64,000 nt of DNA. It comes from Polaribacter filamentus (lineage in GTDB: Bacteria; Bacteroidota; Bacteroidia; Flavobacteriales; Flavobacteriaceae). The stretch is taken from assembly GCF_002943715.1 (NCBI RefSeq), contig NZ_MQUA01000013.1:2927501-2991500 (forward strand), read 5' to 3'. The notes beneath the pieces were generated by a model. That model saw only the letters and a program-made list of their open reading frames with translations. It was not told the DNA's origin and did not search any database. The position numbers were made by a program, and so were the translations under genes. Below are positions 26,200 to 36,285 of this stretch, in pieces. Each line of letters starts with the position of its first letter. The stretch's first letter is position 1.

Positions 26200-27981
26200 T
26201 TAAGATTGTTCTTCATCTTCTAATAAAGGAGTAGTTTGCAATACGTAATCTTGACCGTGCAAATAATCACTGTCATCATCATTTGGATCCACACGTTTGC
26301 TGTAATCATAAGCCCATCTATGAACTTCTGGTAATTTACCTGGCCAGTTTCCATGAATATGTTCTACAGGAGTAGTCCATTCTAACGTATTTGATTTCCA
26401 GGGATTCTGAGTTGCTTTTTCTCCTCTATACATAGAGATGAAAAAGTTTGCAATAAATATGATTTGACCAATACCACCAACTAAAGCAAAAATGGTAATC
26501 ACTTTATTAATATCTGCTAAATCATCGAACATTGGAAATGCTGTATTCGAATAATATCTTCTTGGTAAACCCGCTAATCCAATAAAATGCATTGGCCAGA
26601 AAACACCATAAGCACAAATAATAGTAATCCAGAAATGCCAATACCCCAATGTTTTATTCATCATTCTACCATACATTTTTGGGAACCAATGATAAATACC
26701 TGCGTACATTCCGAAAATTGCCGAAACACCCATTACTAAATGGAAATGCGCTACAACAAAATACGTATCATGAATTGCAATATCTAAAGCAGAATCCCCT
26801 AAAACTAATCCTGTTAATCCACCTGTTACAAACGTAGAAACCAATCCTATTGAAAATAACATTGCAGGATTTAATTGCAAGTTACCCTTCCATAACGTGG
26901 TGATATAGTTAAATGCTTTTACCGCTGATGGAATCGCAATCAATAACGTTGTAAACGTAAACACAGATCCTAAGAAAGGATTCATCCCCGAAATAAACAT
27001 GTGATGACCCCATACAATTGTAGATAAAAATGCAATTGCCATAATAGACATTACCATCGCTCTATATCCAAAAATTGGTTTTCTAGAATTTGTTGATATA
27101 ATTTCTGAGGTAATACCCAAAGCTGGTAATAATACAATATATACTTCCGGGTGACCTAAAAACCAAAATAAGTGCTCAAACAAAACTGGAGATCCACCTT
27201 GATAATGCAATACTTCTCCAGAAATAAAAATATCTGATAAGTAAAATGATGTACCAAAACTTCTATCAAAAATCAGTAATAAAGCAGCTGATAATAATAC
27301 AGGAAATGAGACTACACCAATAATTGCAGTGATAAAGAATGCCCAAATAGTTAATGGCAATCTCGTCATTTTCATTCCTTTCGTTCTTAAGTTAAAAACG
27401 GTTACAATGTAATTTAATGCACCAATTAAAGAGGAGGCAACGAAGATAGCCATAGATACTAACCATAAAGTCATACCTGCCCCAGAACCTGGAATTGCTT
27501 GTGGCAATGCACTTAAAGGTGGATAAATTGTCCATCCTGCGGATGCTGGTCCTGCTTCAACAAATAGTGAAATAAGCATAATTACACTCGACACAAAGAA
27601 TAACCAGTAGGATACCATATTTAAAAACCCAGAAGCCATATCTCTAGCTCCAATTTGCAATGGGATTAATAAATTAGAAAAAGTTCCACTTAAACCTGCT
27701 GTTAGTACAAAGAATACCATAATAGTACCATGTATCGTAACTAATGCAAGATAGAAATCAGGATTCATTATCCCATCTGTTTGATGAGGTCCTAAAAACG
27801 CTTCAATAATTGTAAACGATTTATCTGGCCAAGCTAACTGTAAACGGAATAACATAGACATGAATACCGCAATAATTCCCATAAACATTCCTGTAACCAA
27901 GAATTGCTTAGAAATCATTTTATGATCTTGGGTAAAAATATATTTTGTTACAAATGTTTCTTTATGATGATGTTCTGACAT
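26200..27981 (-). CDS. ctaD: Cytochrome c oxidase subunit I
   Basis: This 593-residue subunit contains haem a, haem a3 and CuB. HPEVYIVLLPALG (~278-290) has the His-Tyr pair of the active site, WGHHMFISGM (~327-336) the CuB His pair, and FHLVMGVSAIFGMYAG (~415-430) the haem ligands. There are about 12 membrane segments. It is the last gene of the operon after ctaC. Confidence 0.96.
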   Translation of the reverse strand: MSEHHHKETFVTKYIFTQDHKMISKQFLVTGMFMGIIAVFMSMLFRLQLAWPDKSFTIIEAFLGPHQTDGIMNPDFYLALVTIHGTIMVFFVLTAGLSGTFSNLLIPLQIGARDMASGFLNMVSYWLFFVSSVIMLISLFVEAGPASAGWTIYPPLSALPQAIPGSGAGMTLWLVSMAIFVASSLIGALNYIVTVFNLRTKGMKMTRLPLTIWAFFITAIIGVVSFPVLLSAALLLIFDRSFGTSFYLSDIFISGEVLHYQGGSPVLFEHLFWFLGHPEVYIVLLPALGITSEIISTNSRKPIFGYRAMVMSIMAIAFLSTIVWGHHMFISGMNPFLGSVFTFTTLLIAIPSAVKAFNYITTLWKGNLQLNPAMLFSIGLVSTFVTGGLTGLVLGDSALDIAIHDTYFVVAHFHLVMGVSAIFGMYAGIYHWFPKMYGRMMNKTLGYWHFWITIICAYGVFWPMHFIGLAGLPRRYYSNTAFPMFDDLADINKVITIFALVGGIGQIIFIANFFISMYRGEKATQNPWKSNTLEWTTPVEHIHGNWPGKLPEVHRWAYDYSKRVDPNDDDSDYLHGQDYVLQTTPLLEDEEQS

Positions 27982-28017
27982 AATCTTATTATTTGTATTG
28001 TATCTTTTAAATTATAA

Positions 28018-29025
28018 TTATTGAATAACTGTTGCTAAAGTAGGCTGCTCTGAAATCCACTTGTCGTATTCATCTTGCTCTACAACTGTAATTTTCATTT
28101 GCATACTGTAATGAGAAGCTCCACAAATTTTATTACATAATAACAAATAGTTGAACTCATAAATATCCTCCCCTTTAGCCTTTCTAATTTTATTAATTCC
28201 TGCTGTTTTTTCAATGACTTCAGACTGCTGTCTCATCTCATCGGTAGTAAACTTAGGAGTGAACCCAAATTCTGTAACCATTCCAGGAACACAATTCATT
28301 TGTGCTCTAAAGTGAGGCATGTAGGCTGAGTGTAAGACGTCTTGAGAACGGAATTTGAAATGAATCTTTCTTCCTTTAGGCAAATACAACTCTGTTACTT
28401 GCTTATCATCTTGCGCATTTTTATCAGACATATCCACACCCATAGAATTAATTCCCTGAATAAAATTCACATTTCCACGTCCAAGCGTATTGTCTTCACC
28501 TGCATAACGTGCTTCCCATCTAAACTGTTGAGAATACACTTCTATAACAATAGCGTCGTCATCACCAGATAAATCCATGATATTATTCCACTGCCATAAT
28601 CCATATCCAATTAAAACCACTAGAACAATAGCCGGAGTAACTGTCCATATTAATTCTAACATATGACTATCTGCATAAAATTTGGCTTTTCTGTCTTTAC
28701 TTCCCTTGTATTTGTAAGTAAAATAGAAAATTAAAAATTGCATTGCAAACTGCACAATCCCTATCAATATAAACGTAATATTAAATAAGTTATCATCGTG
28801 CTCGCCTTCTATTGAAGCAGATTCCGGCAACAATATCACATTCATGTAGATTAAACAGTAAATCATCATTGCGTAGAAAAATGCCATAAACAACAGTGCG
28901 TTTCTACCTTGCTTTGTGTTATCTTCATCTGTAGCAATGACACCTCTAAAATTCATGATTCTAGTAATCTGCCAAAAACTTACACCTATTGCCACACCTA
29001 TAAAAATATAAAATAGAGCTAACAT
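28018..29025 (-). CDS. ctaC: Cytochrome c oxidase subunit II
   Basis: This 335-residue subunit has N-terminal membrane segments (the family usually has two; a third hydrophobic stretch is visible at the start) and a CuA cupredoxin domain. Ligand motifs are VLHSAYMPHFRAQMN (~230-244) and CNKICGASHYSMQM (~298-311). It passes electrons from cytochrome c to subunit I. It is followed 36 bases later by ctaD. Confidence 0.94.
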   Translation of the reverse strand: MLALFYIFIGVAIGVSFWQITRIMNFRGVIATDEDNTKQGRNALLFMAFFYAMMIYCLIYMNVILLPESASIEGEHDDNLFNITFILIGIVQFAMQFLIFYFTYKYKGSKDRKAKFYADSHMLELIWTVTPAIVLVVLIGYGLWQWNNIMDLSGDDDAIVIEVYSQQFRWEARYAGEDNTLGRGNVNFIQGINSMGVDMSDKNAQDDKQVTELYLPKGRKIHFKFRSQDVLHSAYMPHFRAQMNCVPGMVTEFGFTPKFTTDEMRQQSEVIEKTAGINKIRKAKGEDIYEFNYLLLCNKICGASHYSMQMKITVVEQDEYDKWISEQPTLATVIQ

Positions 29026-29064
29026 ATATTTATCTTTTCTTTATTTGTTTAATTTCTTTGTTTA

Positions 29065-30546
29065 TTAGTGGTGATCTCCTGATCCTTCACCTCTATGTTC
29101 AATATTATAATAGTGAAAATATTCACTTTCTTTTAAGAAAGGATTTCCTTTTGGTATTGGATTCGCCTTTGCAAATGCACTAAATACTGTGTAGATAAAA
29201 ATACCTAAAAAGAAGAGTAGTGCACTAATTTCTGCGATTCCAAAAAACCACTGAGACCCAACTGTAGCTGGCATCACCATTATAAAAACATCTATATAAT
29301 GTCCTCCTAAAATAACGACTCCTCCAATTACGATAAACCAAGGAATACTCTTATAATCACTATTTAATAATAATAATATTGGAAAAGCGAAATTCATAAC
29401 TACCATTGCTAAAAATGGCAACTTGTATTCGTTAAATCTCATTACAAAATAAGTAGTTTCTTCTGGGATATCTGCATACCAGATTAACATAAATTGAGAG
29501 AACCATAAATACGTCCAAAATATAGAGAAACCAAACATGAATTTTGCTAAATCATGAATGTGACTATCATTAACACCTGGTAAAGCACCTTTAGAACGTA
29601 AATATATTGTTACAAATGCAATTACTGTTATCGCACTTACCAATAAACCCGATAAAACATACCATCCAAATAATGTAGAGAACCAGTGAGGATCTAATCC
29701 CATAATCCAATCCCAAGACATCATAGATTCTGTTATCATGAATAAGAAAATGAATCCTACGGATACATTATAATTTAATTTATAGGTTTTAAGTCCGTCA
29801 TTTGCAGTATCCTCTTTGATAGAATTTCTGCGGATGAACCATCTGTACCCATTCCAAATTGCTAAGTAGACAATACTTCTAATAGTCCAACCTGGAGTAT
29901 TCATCCACCAAGATTTACCATCTATAATTGGATCATAGTTTGGACTTGAAGGATCAAAAACACCGTCTGCCATCCAAGGAAACATATGATTTATGTGTAA
30001 TACCGAAGCTGACAAAATAACCAACAACATAATAATTGATGTTGGCACTAAATTAGCAGTTATTGCTTCCATTACTCTAAAAAGAACAACAGACCATGCG
30101 GATTGAGCTACTCTTTGAGAAGCATAAAATGCCAACACTAATAAAGAGATTCCCAAAAAGAAAAACAAGGATACGTATAAAGCTGACCAAGGTTTGTTTT
30201 TTAACTGATGATACAAATGTTCTGCATGTTCGTCATCATGATTTTCACCATGCACATCTGCTGCAGCATGTACTTCTTTTGTTGCCTCTTGATGAACTTC
30301 TTCAGCATGATTTTCCATTTCACCGTGAGAAATAGAATCCCCTTTCACTTCAGTTGTATGAATGTCCTTTTTAACTTCTTCATTAGAAATTGCATGACCA
30401 CCATCATGTGAAGTTTGTGACGCCATAATTTCTTTAGCGTCTTCAATTGATTTTGGTGCAGTATAAAAACTGAATGCAATCCCTAATGCTCCTAATAAAA
30501 TTAGGGCAATTGAGAATGTTTTTAATTTACCTGAGAATTGATACAT
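29065..30546 (-). CDS. actF: Alternative complex III subunit ActF
   Basis: This 493-residue membrane protein has about 10 segments and belongs to the quinol:cytochrome c oxidoreductase membrane-subunit family that pairs with ActC. Typical elements are MSWDWIMGLDPHWFSTLFGW (~275-294) and WFSQFMLIWYADIPEET (~352-368). Between the first and second membrane segments is a His/Glu-rich stretch (~45-112) with HDGGHAIS, HGEMENHAEEVHQE and ENHDDEHAEHLYHQ. In flavobacteria this region is variable; metal binding would be speculation. Confidence 0.92.
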   Translation of the reverse strand: MYQFSGKLKTFSIALILLGALGIAFSFYTAPKSIEDAKEIMASQTSHDGGHAISNEEVKKDIHTTEVKGDSISHGEMENHAEEVHQEATKEVHAAADVHGENHDDEHAEHLYHQLKNKPWSALYVSLFFFLGISLLVLAFYASQRVAQSAWSVVLFRVMEAITANLVPTSIIMLLVILSASVLHINHMFPWMADGVFDPSSPNYDPIIDGKSWWMNTPGWTIRSIVYLAIWNGYRWFIRRNSIKEDTANDGLKTYKLNYNVSVGFIFLFMITESMMSWDWIMGLDPHWFSTLFGWYVLSGLLVSAITVIAFVTIYLRSKGALPGVNDSHIHDLAKFMFGFSIFWTYLWFSQFMLIWYADIPEETTYFVMRFNEYKLPFLAMVVMNFAFPILLLLNSDYKSIPWFIVIGGVVILGGHYIDVFIMVMPATVGSQWFFGIAEISALLFFLGIFIYTVFSAFAKANPIPKGNPFLKESEYFHYYNIEHRGEGSGDHH

Positions 30547-30573
30547 ATTTTTCGTATTCTATCTTTTTATACT

Positions 30574-31125
30574 CTATTTTAACAAATCTGTGCGCAATAC
30601 TTCTACGTATTGTACAATTTGCCAACGTTCTTTATATGTTAATTGAGATGAGTGAGAACCCATTAAGTTCTTACCATGCATTAAAACATGATAAATACTT
30701 CCATCTGTAATATCTCTGTCTTTATAATTAGGAATCCCAACAAATTTCTCTGCTTCGGATAAGTAACCATTTCCATCTCCTTTAGCTCCGTGACAAGATA
30801 TACAGTAAATCGTGTACATTGCTTTTCCGTTTTCTAAATTTTCTTCAGAAACCTCATAAGGATTCTTTAATTCAGTTTTTGCTTTTTCATATCCTTCATT
30901 CGTATCAGGTATATCATAAGCAGGATGTCCTCCTCTAGGAATAGAACCTGCAACTGGCTTAGAATTAACTGGATCTCCCCTTAATCCGTTCTCTCCATCT
31001 GTATCATAAGGCACAGATATATACATATCTGGCATGTATTGCAGTTGTGGTGTTCTTTTGTTATTACAAGAAATAAAACTTGCAAAAACTATTAAGGCGA
31101 TAATTAATTTAAAATTTTTCATCAT
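30574..31125 (-). CDS. actE: Alternative complex III cytochrome c subunit ActE
   Basis: This 183-residue lipoprotein has a lipobox ending FASFISC at residue 20 and one haem-binding motif CISCHGAKGDGNG (~108-120), with a later Met ligand candidate in HVLMHGKNLMGSH. It takes electrons from ActB/ActA. It lies between ActD and ActF in standard order. Confidence 0.93.
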   Translation of the reverse strand: MMKNFKLIIALIVFASFISCNNKRTPQLQYMPDMYISVPYDTDGENGLRGDPVNSKPVAGSIPRGGHPAYDIPDTNEGYEKAKTELKNPYEVSEENLENGKAMYTIYCISCHGAKGDGNGYLSEAEKFVGIPNYKDRDITDGSIYHVLMHGKNLMGSHSSQLTYKERWQIVQYVEVLRTDLLK

Positions 31126-31132
31126 CTATATA

Positions 31133-31663
31133 TTAATGCTTGTCTACTATATTAATTTCTACAGCCCCTGTTTTTGATAATAAAGCAGTTAATTCAGCTT
31201 CGTTGTTATCGTGCACAGGTATTTCCATTAAAAAATGATCATCTGTAGTTCTTGGATCTGGATTTTCTGCTTCTTTAAATGGCCAAATTCTACTTCTCAT
31301 ATAAAAGGTAATTACCATTAGATGGGCTGCAAAAAACACTGTTAACTCAAACATAATTGGCACAAATGCTGGCATATTTTCTAACCATGAGAAACTGGGT
31401 TTACCTCCAATATCTTGCGGCCAATCTTGAATCATCATATAGTTCGTCATCCAAATTGAAAATGACAAACCTGTAATTCCGTAGAAAAAAGCAGTAATTG
31501 CCAATCTCGTTGGCGCTAATCCCAGTGCTTTGTCTAATCCATGAACTGGAAAAGGACAAAATACTTCCTCTATGTGATGATGTTCTGCTTTCACAGCTTT
31601 TACTGCGTCCATTAAAACTTCGTCATCAGTATAAAACGCGTGAATAACTTTTGATGATTCCAT
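31133..31663 (-). CDS. actD: Alternative complex III subunit ActD (DUF3341)
   Basis: This 176-residue protein has two membrane segments (~55-75 and ~100-120). The cytoplasmic N-terminus carries VFCPFPVHGLDKALGL, the hallmark of DUF3341. It is 7 bases from actE and 2 bases from actC, tightly packed. Confidence 0.92.
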   Translation of the reverse strand: MESSKVIHAFYTDDEVLMDAVKAVKAEHHHIEEVFCPFPVHGLDKALGLAPTRLAITAFFYGITGLSFSIWMTNYMMIQDWPQDIGGKPSFSWLENMPAFVPIMFELTVFFAAHLMVITFYMRSRIWPFKEAENPDPRTTDDHFLMEIPVHDNNEAELTALLSKTGAVEINIVDKH

Positions 31664-31665
31664 AA

Positions 31666-33120
31666 TTATTCTTTATTATTTTTATCAGATGTACCTTCTG
31701 AACCTGCTAAATTAATAGCTGGTTTTGTTGGTATACCTTGTTCGCTTCTCTTCTTGTAAAATTCTCCAGAAGATTTCAAAATCGTTTTCACTTCCGCTTG
31801 CGCGATCACAGGGAATGTTCTTGCGTACAATAAGAATAACACAAAGAAAAATCCTATAGTTCCAATAAAGATCCCAACATCAACAAAAGTTGGCTCAAAA
31901 CGCCACCAAGTTGAAGGTAAATGACCTTTACTTAATACAATTGCAATAATATCAAAACGTTCAAACCACATACCAATATTTATAGCAATTGATATAATAA
32001 ACGTCCAAATAAAACTTCTTCTAATTTTTTTGAACCATAATAATTGTGGAGTGATAATATTGAATGTAATCAATGACCAAAAAGCCCATGCATAAGGTCC
32101 TGTTGCAGCACCTACAGATAAATATGTATAGTTTTCATATGGTGATCCAGTATACCAAGCAATAAAAAATTCTGTTGCATATGCTACAGCTACAATTCCA
32201 CCAGTTAAGATAATTACAATATTCATATATTCAATATGCATACGTGTAATATAATCTTCTAAGTTTGTAACTTTTCTCATAATCCCTAACAACGTTTGTA
32301 CCATCGCAAATCCTGAAAAGATTGCTCCAGCAACGAAGTATGGAGGGAAAATTGTTGAGTGCCAACCTGGGTTAATAGAGGTAGCAAAATCCATAGATAC
32401 AATTGTATGTACAGAAAGTACTAAAGGTGTTGCTAAACCAGCTAATACCAAAGAAACTTCTTCGAAACGTTGCCAATCTTTAGCTCTACCAGACCATCCG
32501 AAAGATAACAAAGAATATATTTTCTTTTGAAAAGGCTTCACAGCTCTATCTCTAATCATTGCGAAATCTGGTAATAAACCGGTCCACCAGAAAACTAGTG
32601 ATACCGATAAATAGGTGGATATTGCAAAAACATCCCACAGTAATGGAGAGTTAAAGTTTACCCACAACGATCCAAACTGATTCGGAATTGGCAAAACCCA
32701 ATATGCATTCCATGGACGACCCATATGAATGATTGGAAACAATCCTGCTTGAAAAACGGCAAAAATTGTCATTGCTTCTGCAGAACGGTTAATTGCCATT
32801 CTCCATTTTTGACGGAACAATAAAAGTACTGCAGAAATTAATGTTCCTGCGTGACCAATACCAACCCACCATACAAAGTTTGTAATATCCCAAGCCCAAC
32901 CTATGTTCTTGTTTAATCCCCAAACTCCAATACCAGTTCCTACTGTGTAAAAAATACAACCAAATCCCCATAGCATTGCTACTAAAGAAATATAAAATGC
33001 GATGTACCAGTTTTTATTTGCAGCACCTTCTATAGGTTTAGCAATGTCTTCGGTAATATCGTGATAACTTTTATCACCTAATACTAAAGGTTCCCTTATG
33101 GGTGCTTCGTAATGAGACAT
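31666..33120 (-). CDS. actC: Alternative complex III subunit ActC (NrfD-like)
   Basis: This 484-residue protein has about 10 membrane segments of the NrfD/PsrC family and forms the quinol site next to ActB. It shows FVWWVGIGHAGTLISAVLLL (~82-101), HMGRPWNAYWVLPIPNQFGS and WYTGSPYENY. Full length. Confidence 0.94.
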   Translation of the reverse strand: MSHYEAPIREPLVLGDKSYHDITEDIAKPIEGAANKNWYIAFYISLVAMLWGFGCIFYTVGTGIGVWGLNKNIGWAWDITNFVWWVGIGHAGTLISAVLLLFRQKWRMAINRSAEAMTIFAVFQAGLFPIIHMGRPWNAYWVLPIPNQFGSLWVNFNSPLLWDVFAISTYLSVSLVFWWTGLLPDFAMIRDRAVKPFQKKIYSLLSFGWSGRAKDWQRFEEVSLVLAGLATPLVLSVHTIVSMDFATSINPGWHSTIFPPYFVAGAIFSGFAMVQTLLGIMRKVTNLEDYITRMHIEYMNIVIILTGGIVAVAYATEFFIAWYTGSPYENYTYLSVGAATGPYAWAFWSLITFNIITPQLLWFKKIRRSFIWTFIISIAINIGMWFERFDIIAIVLSKGHLPSTWWRFEPTFVDVGIFIGTIGFFFVLFLLYARTFPVIAQAEVKTILKSSGEFYKKRSEQGIPTKPAINLAGSEGTSDKNNKE

Positions 33121-33142
33121 ATTTTTATATCTTAAATTTTAA

Positions 33143-34924
33143 TTACGCTTGGTTTGTATTCTTAACTTTTACTTGATAGATTACATTCGGTTTCGTCTGT
33201 AAATAATCTAACACGTTATAAGTTCTCTTATCTTCTGCTAATGCAGCCACTTTATCCTCTTTATTATTTACATCTCCAAAGACCATAGCCCCTGTTGTGC
33301 ATGCTGATGAACAAGCTGTTTCAAACTCATCTGTATCGACCGCTCTTCCTTCTTTTTTAGCTTTTAAAATTGTTGCTTGTGTCATTTGAATACACATAGA
33401 ACATTTTTCCATAACTCCTCTAGAACGAACCACAACATCTGGGTTTAAAACCATTTTACCGTATTCATTGTTCATGTTGAAATCGAATTCGTTGTTGTCT
33501 GAATAACTAAACCAATTAAAACGACGAACTCTATAAGGACAGTTGTTTGCACAATATCTTGTACCAATACATCTGTTATATGTCATTTGATTCTGACCTT
33601 GACGACCGTGTGTTGTTGCAGCAACTGGACAAACAGTCTCACAAGGAGCATGATTACAGTGCTGACACATCATAGGTTGAAAAGTAACTTCAGGATTTTC
33701 TGCCTCAGTTTCTAAAGCTTTATAAGTATCAGCGATACCTAAACCTAATTCTTTAGCATCCTCTCTAGTTTCAACTTGCGAAGAATAGTACCTATCAATA
33801 CGCAACCAGTGCATATCTCTACCAACTCTTACTTCGTTTTTACCTACAACTGGCACATTATTTTCTGCGTGACATGCCACCACACACGCGCCACAACCTG
33901 TACAAGATGTTAAATCTATTGATAAATTAAAGTGATGACCAATTTCTCTATTGTGTTCATCCCATAAATCTATTGTTTTCGCCTCAACTTCTTTGTGATC
34001 GTAAGATACATAAGCTGGTTTATTCCAACCAAGATCATGGTCTTTAGGCGCAACAGTATTATACTCTTTTAAGGATGCTACTTTTAAAATATCGTGTCGG
34101 CCCGCAATTGTTTTTTGAACTTGTGTACAAGCAAACTGATGCGTTCCTGAAACTTTATCTATTTTAACATTGTATTGAATGTTATTAGCACCATTGTATA
34201 AAGGATATGCATTAACACCAACTTGCATTTCTTCTTTTAAACCAAAAGTTTTTCCAAAACCTAAAGCCAAACCAACCGAACCCTTAGCTTGTCCTGGTTG
34301 AACTAATACAGGAACAGTAATTTCTTTTCCGTTAACAGATATTTTAGCATAATCACCATCAATCGCACCATTATCTTTTATAGGGTTTGTAAAACCTAAC
34401 TCCCTAGCATCTGCCATAGACATTGTTAAGTAGTTGTCCCAAGAAGTTCTTGTAATTGGATCAGGGAATTCTTGTAACCAAGGATTGTTTGCTTGCTTAC
34501 CATCTCCTAAACCAGTTTTTGTATATAAATTTAATTCAAAACCTGATGCTTTTTTTGCTGAGCTTGACAACTGATTTGCAACATCAGAAATTACTAGTGA
34601 AGCTTCTAAATTTCCTGAAACTTCTGCAGTTTCAACAACTTCTATACTATAAAATCCATTGTGCAAAGCTGTGTTCCAAGAACTTTCTCCTAAAATAGTT
34701 GAAGAAGCAAAAGCTTTTAAATAATCATAATATTTAGTTGTATTTCCAGACCAAGTTAATAACGTATCTTGCACTTGACGTGTTTTAAATAATGGCTGAA
34801 TAGTTGGTTGCATTAAACCATAAGTTAAAGAATCAAACTGAGTATCTCCCCAAGATTCTAAAAAATGTGGTGTTGGTAATGCAAAATTAGACGCATTTAC
34901 CGTTTCATTATTTTCAGTTGACAA
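33143..34924 (-). CDS. actB: ActB, C-terminal part (iron-sulfur half)
   Basis: This is the second half of a ~1020-residue ActB. The apparent TTG start at 34924 is internal: reading back one frame across 34943-34948 joins it to the first half as GLKKLELSVALSTEN. It contains the ferredoxin-like cluster motifs CTGCGACVVACHAENNVPV, CQHCNHAPCETVCPVAATTH, CIGTRYCANNCPYRVRRFNW and CSMCIQM..CSSACTTGAMVFG. These carry electrons inside the complex. I treat it as part of one gene split by a one-base loss, not as a separate protein. Confidence 0.9.
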   Translation of the reverse strand: MSTENNETVNASNFALPTPHFLESWGDTQFDSLTYGLMQPTIQPLFKTRQVQDTLLTWSGNTTKYYDYLKAFASSTILGESSWNTALHNGFYSIEVVETAEVSGNLEASLVISDVANQLSSSAKKASGFELNLYTKTGLGDGKQANNPWLQEFPDPITRTSWDNYLTMSMADARELGFTNPIKDNGAIDGDYAKISVNGKEITVPVLVQPGQAKGSVGLALGFGKTFGLKEEMQVGVNAYPLYNGANNIQYNVKIDKVSGTHQFACTQVQKTIAGRHDILKVASLKEYNTVAPKDHDLGWNKPAYVSYDHKEVEAKTIDLWDEHNREIGHHFNLSIDLTSCTGCGACVVACHAENNVPVVGKNEVRVGRDMHWLRIDRYYSSQVETREDAKELGLGIADTYKALETEAENPEVTFQPMMCQHCNHAPCETVCPVAATTHGRQGQNQMTYNRCIGTRYCANNCPYRVRRFNWFSYSDNNEFDFNMNNEYGKMVLNPDVVVRSRGVMEKCSMCIQMTQATILKAKKEGRAVDTDEFETACSSACTTGAMVFGDVNNKEDKVAALAEDKRTYNVLDYLQTKPNVIYQVKVKNTNQA

Positions 34925-34938
34925 TGCTACTGATAATT

Positions 34939-34950
34939 CTAATTTTTTAA
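34939..34950 (-). other. Frameshift site in actB with slippery heptamer
   Basis: The codons read TTA AAA AAT TAG. Moving back one base after AAT gives TTA GAA TTA TCA and continues into the iron-sulfur half. A AAA AAT has the form X XXY YYZ, so -1 ribosomal or transcriptional slippage could make full ActB; a missing A in the assembly is the simpler reading. Confidence 0.75.
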
Positions 34951-36213
34951 TCCCTCAGAAAAATCAGATGAATTCGATAAAGTATAAACAGGGTCTATAT
35001 TGTAAGAAATTAATCCAGCAATTTTACCTGCTTTCATATCTGCAACAAATTGAGCAACTTCTGCATCATTTCCTTGACGAATATTTAAAGTATTTACAGT
35101 GTCCATAATTTCACTGCCAATTGCTTTGTTAATTGCAAACGCTATTAACTGTGCATTTTTGTCATTCAATCCTGTTAAAACAACCCCTTTAGAACCAGAT
35201 TTTATTAATTCTAATGCTAATTTTTTAATATCACCATCTACCGCAGTTGCTTTTGATGAAATATTCTGTCCCGTAACTGCATTATATAAATTCAACAACG
35301 CAAAAACTTGATCCGAAGGTTTTACAACGATTCTTTTATCAGAATTTGCTCCTGTTAAAGACATATTGCTTTCGAACTGCACGTGGTAAGACATCTTACC
35401 AGTTTCTGGCTTTCTACCGTTAACAAATGCTTTTTCAAATCCTCCGTGAAAATCTCCAAGGAAATCTGCACCAAAAGAAACAATTGTTTTCGCATTTTCT
35501 AAACGATAGTTTGGTAATGTCCGTTTACCGTACATTGCCAACATTGCATCTGCAGCACCAGATTCTGAAACCGCATCATAAACAATATGTCTTACATTTG
35601 GATATACAACGCTAAATTCTTCTACAATTTTAGATATAGAAGGACTTGCCATTGTTCCTGTTAATAAAACTACAGGTTTATTTGCTTCTTTTAAATCGTT
35701 TAATTTTGCTCCAATTTCTTTATCAGCATCTGCCCAAGAAATTGCTTCCCCTCCTTTTATTGGTTCTTTTAAACGTAATTTTTCATCATATAAAGATAAA
35801 ATAGAAGCTTGTACTCGTGCACTTGTTGTTCCGTTTGCGTCTTTATTCGGCATTATTTGAATAGGACGGCCTTCGCGAGTTTTCACCAAAACGTTTGCAA
35901 AATCATACCCATCTGCCATAGAAGTCGCATACCAATCCGCAACACCAGCAATAATATCATTTGGTTTTACAACATAAGGAATCGATTTTATTACAGGACC
36001 TTCACAAGCTGCTAATGAAGCTGCAGCTGTAGTGAAACCCACATATTTTAAGAAATCTCTACGTGAGGTAGAAGAATTTTCTAAAGTTTCTTTATCCCCT
36101 AAAAACACATCTGTAGAAATATCTTGTACAAACTCGTTTTTGCTCAACGTTTCAACAATAGAACTATCTTTTAGTTCCTCAACACTTTTCCAGTATTTTT
36201 TGTTTGAAGCCAT
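34939..36213 (-). CDS. actB: ActB, N-terminal part (molybdopterin-like half)
   Basis: This 424-residue half starts at the normal ATG (MASNKKYWKSVEELKDSSIV) and carries a Tat-like signal SRRDFLKYVGFTTAAASLAA (~49-68), as in the TAT-variant-translocated molybdopterin oxidoreductase family; in ActB the cofactor itself is absent. It stops with EGLKN at 34939-34941, where related proteins continue. The break is at A6 on the minus strand (34948-34943); A7 would restore the whole gene. Confidence 0.9.
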   Translation of the reverse strand: MASNKKYWKSVEELKDSSIVETLSKNEFVQDISTDVFLGDKETLENSSTSRRDFLKYVGFTTAAASLAACEGPVIKSIPYVVKPNDIIAGVADWYATSMADGYDFANVLVKTREGRPIQIMPNKDANGTTSARVQASILSLYDEKLRLKEPIKGGEAISWADADKEIGAKLNDLKEANKPVVLLTGTMASPSISKIVEEFSVVYPNVRHIVYDAVSESGAADAMLAMYGKRTLPNYRLENAKTIVSFGADFLGDFHGGFEKAFVNGRKPETGKMSYHVQFESNMSLTGANSDKRIVVKPSDQVFALLNLYNAVTGQNISSKATAVDGDIKKLALELIKSGSKGVVLTGLNDKNAQLIAFAINKAIGSEIMDTVNTLNIRQGNDAEVAQFVADMKAGKIAGLISYNIDPVYTLSNSSDFSEGLKN

Positions 36214-36285
36214 TTATATTTAGTTATTAGTTGTTAGTTTTTTGTTCATTTTATAAAGAACATGAAACTATCTTTCTTCTTTTGA

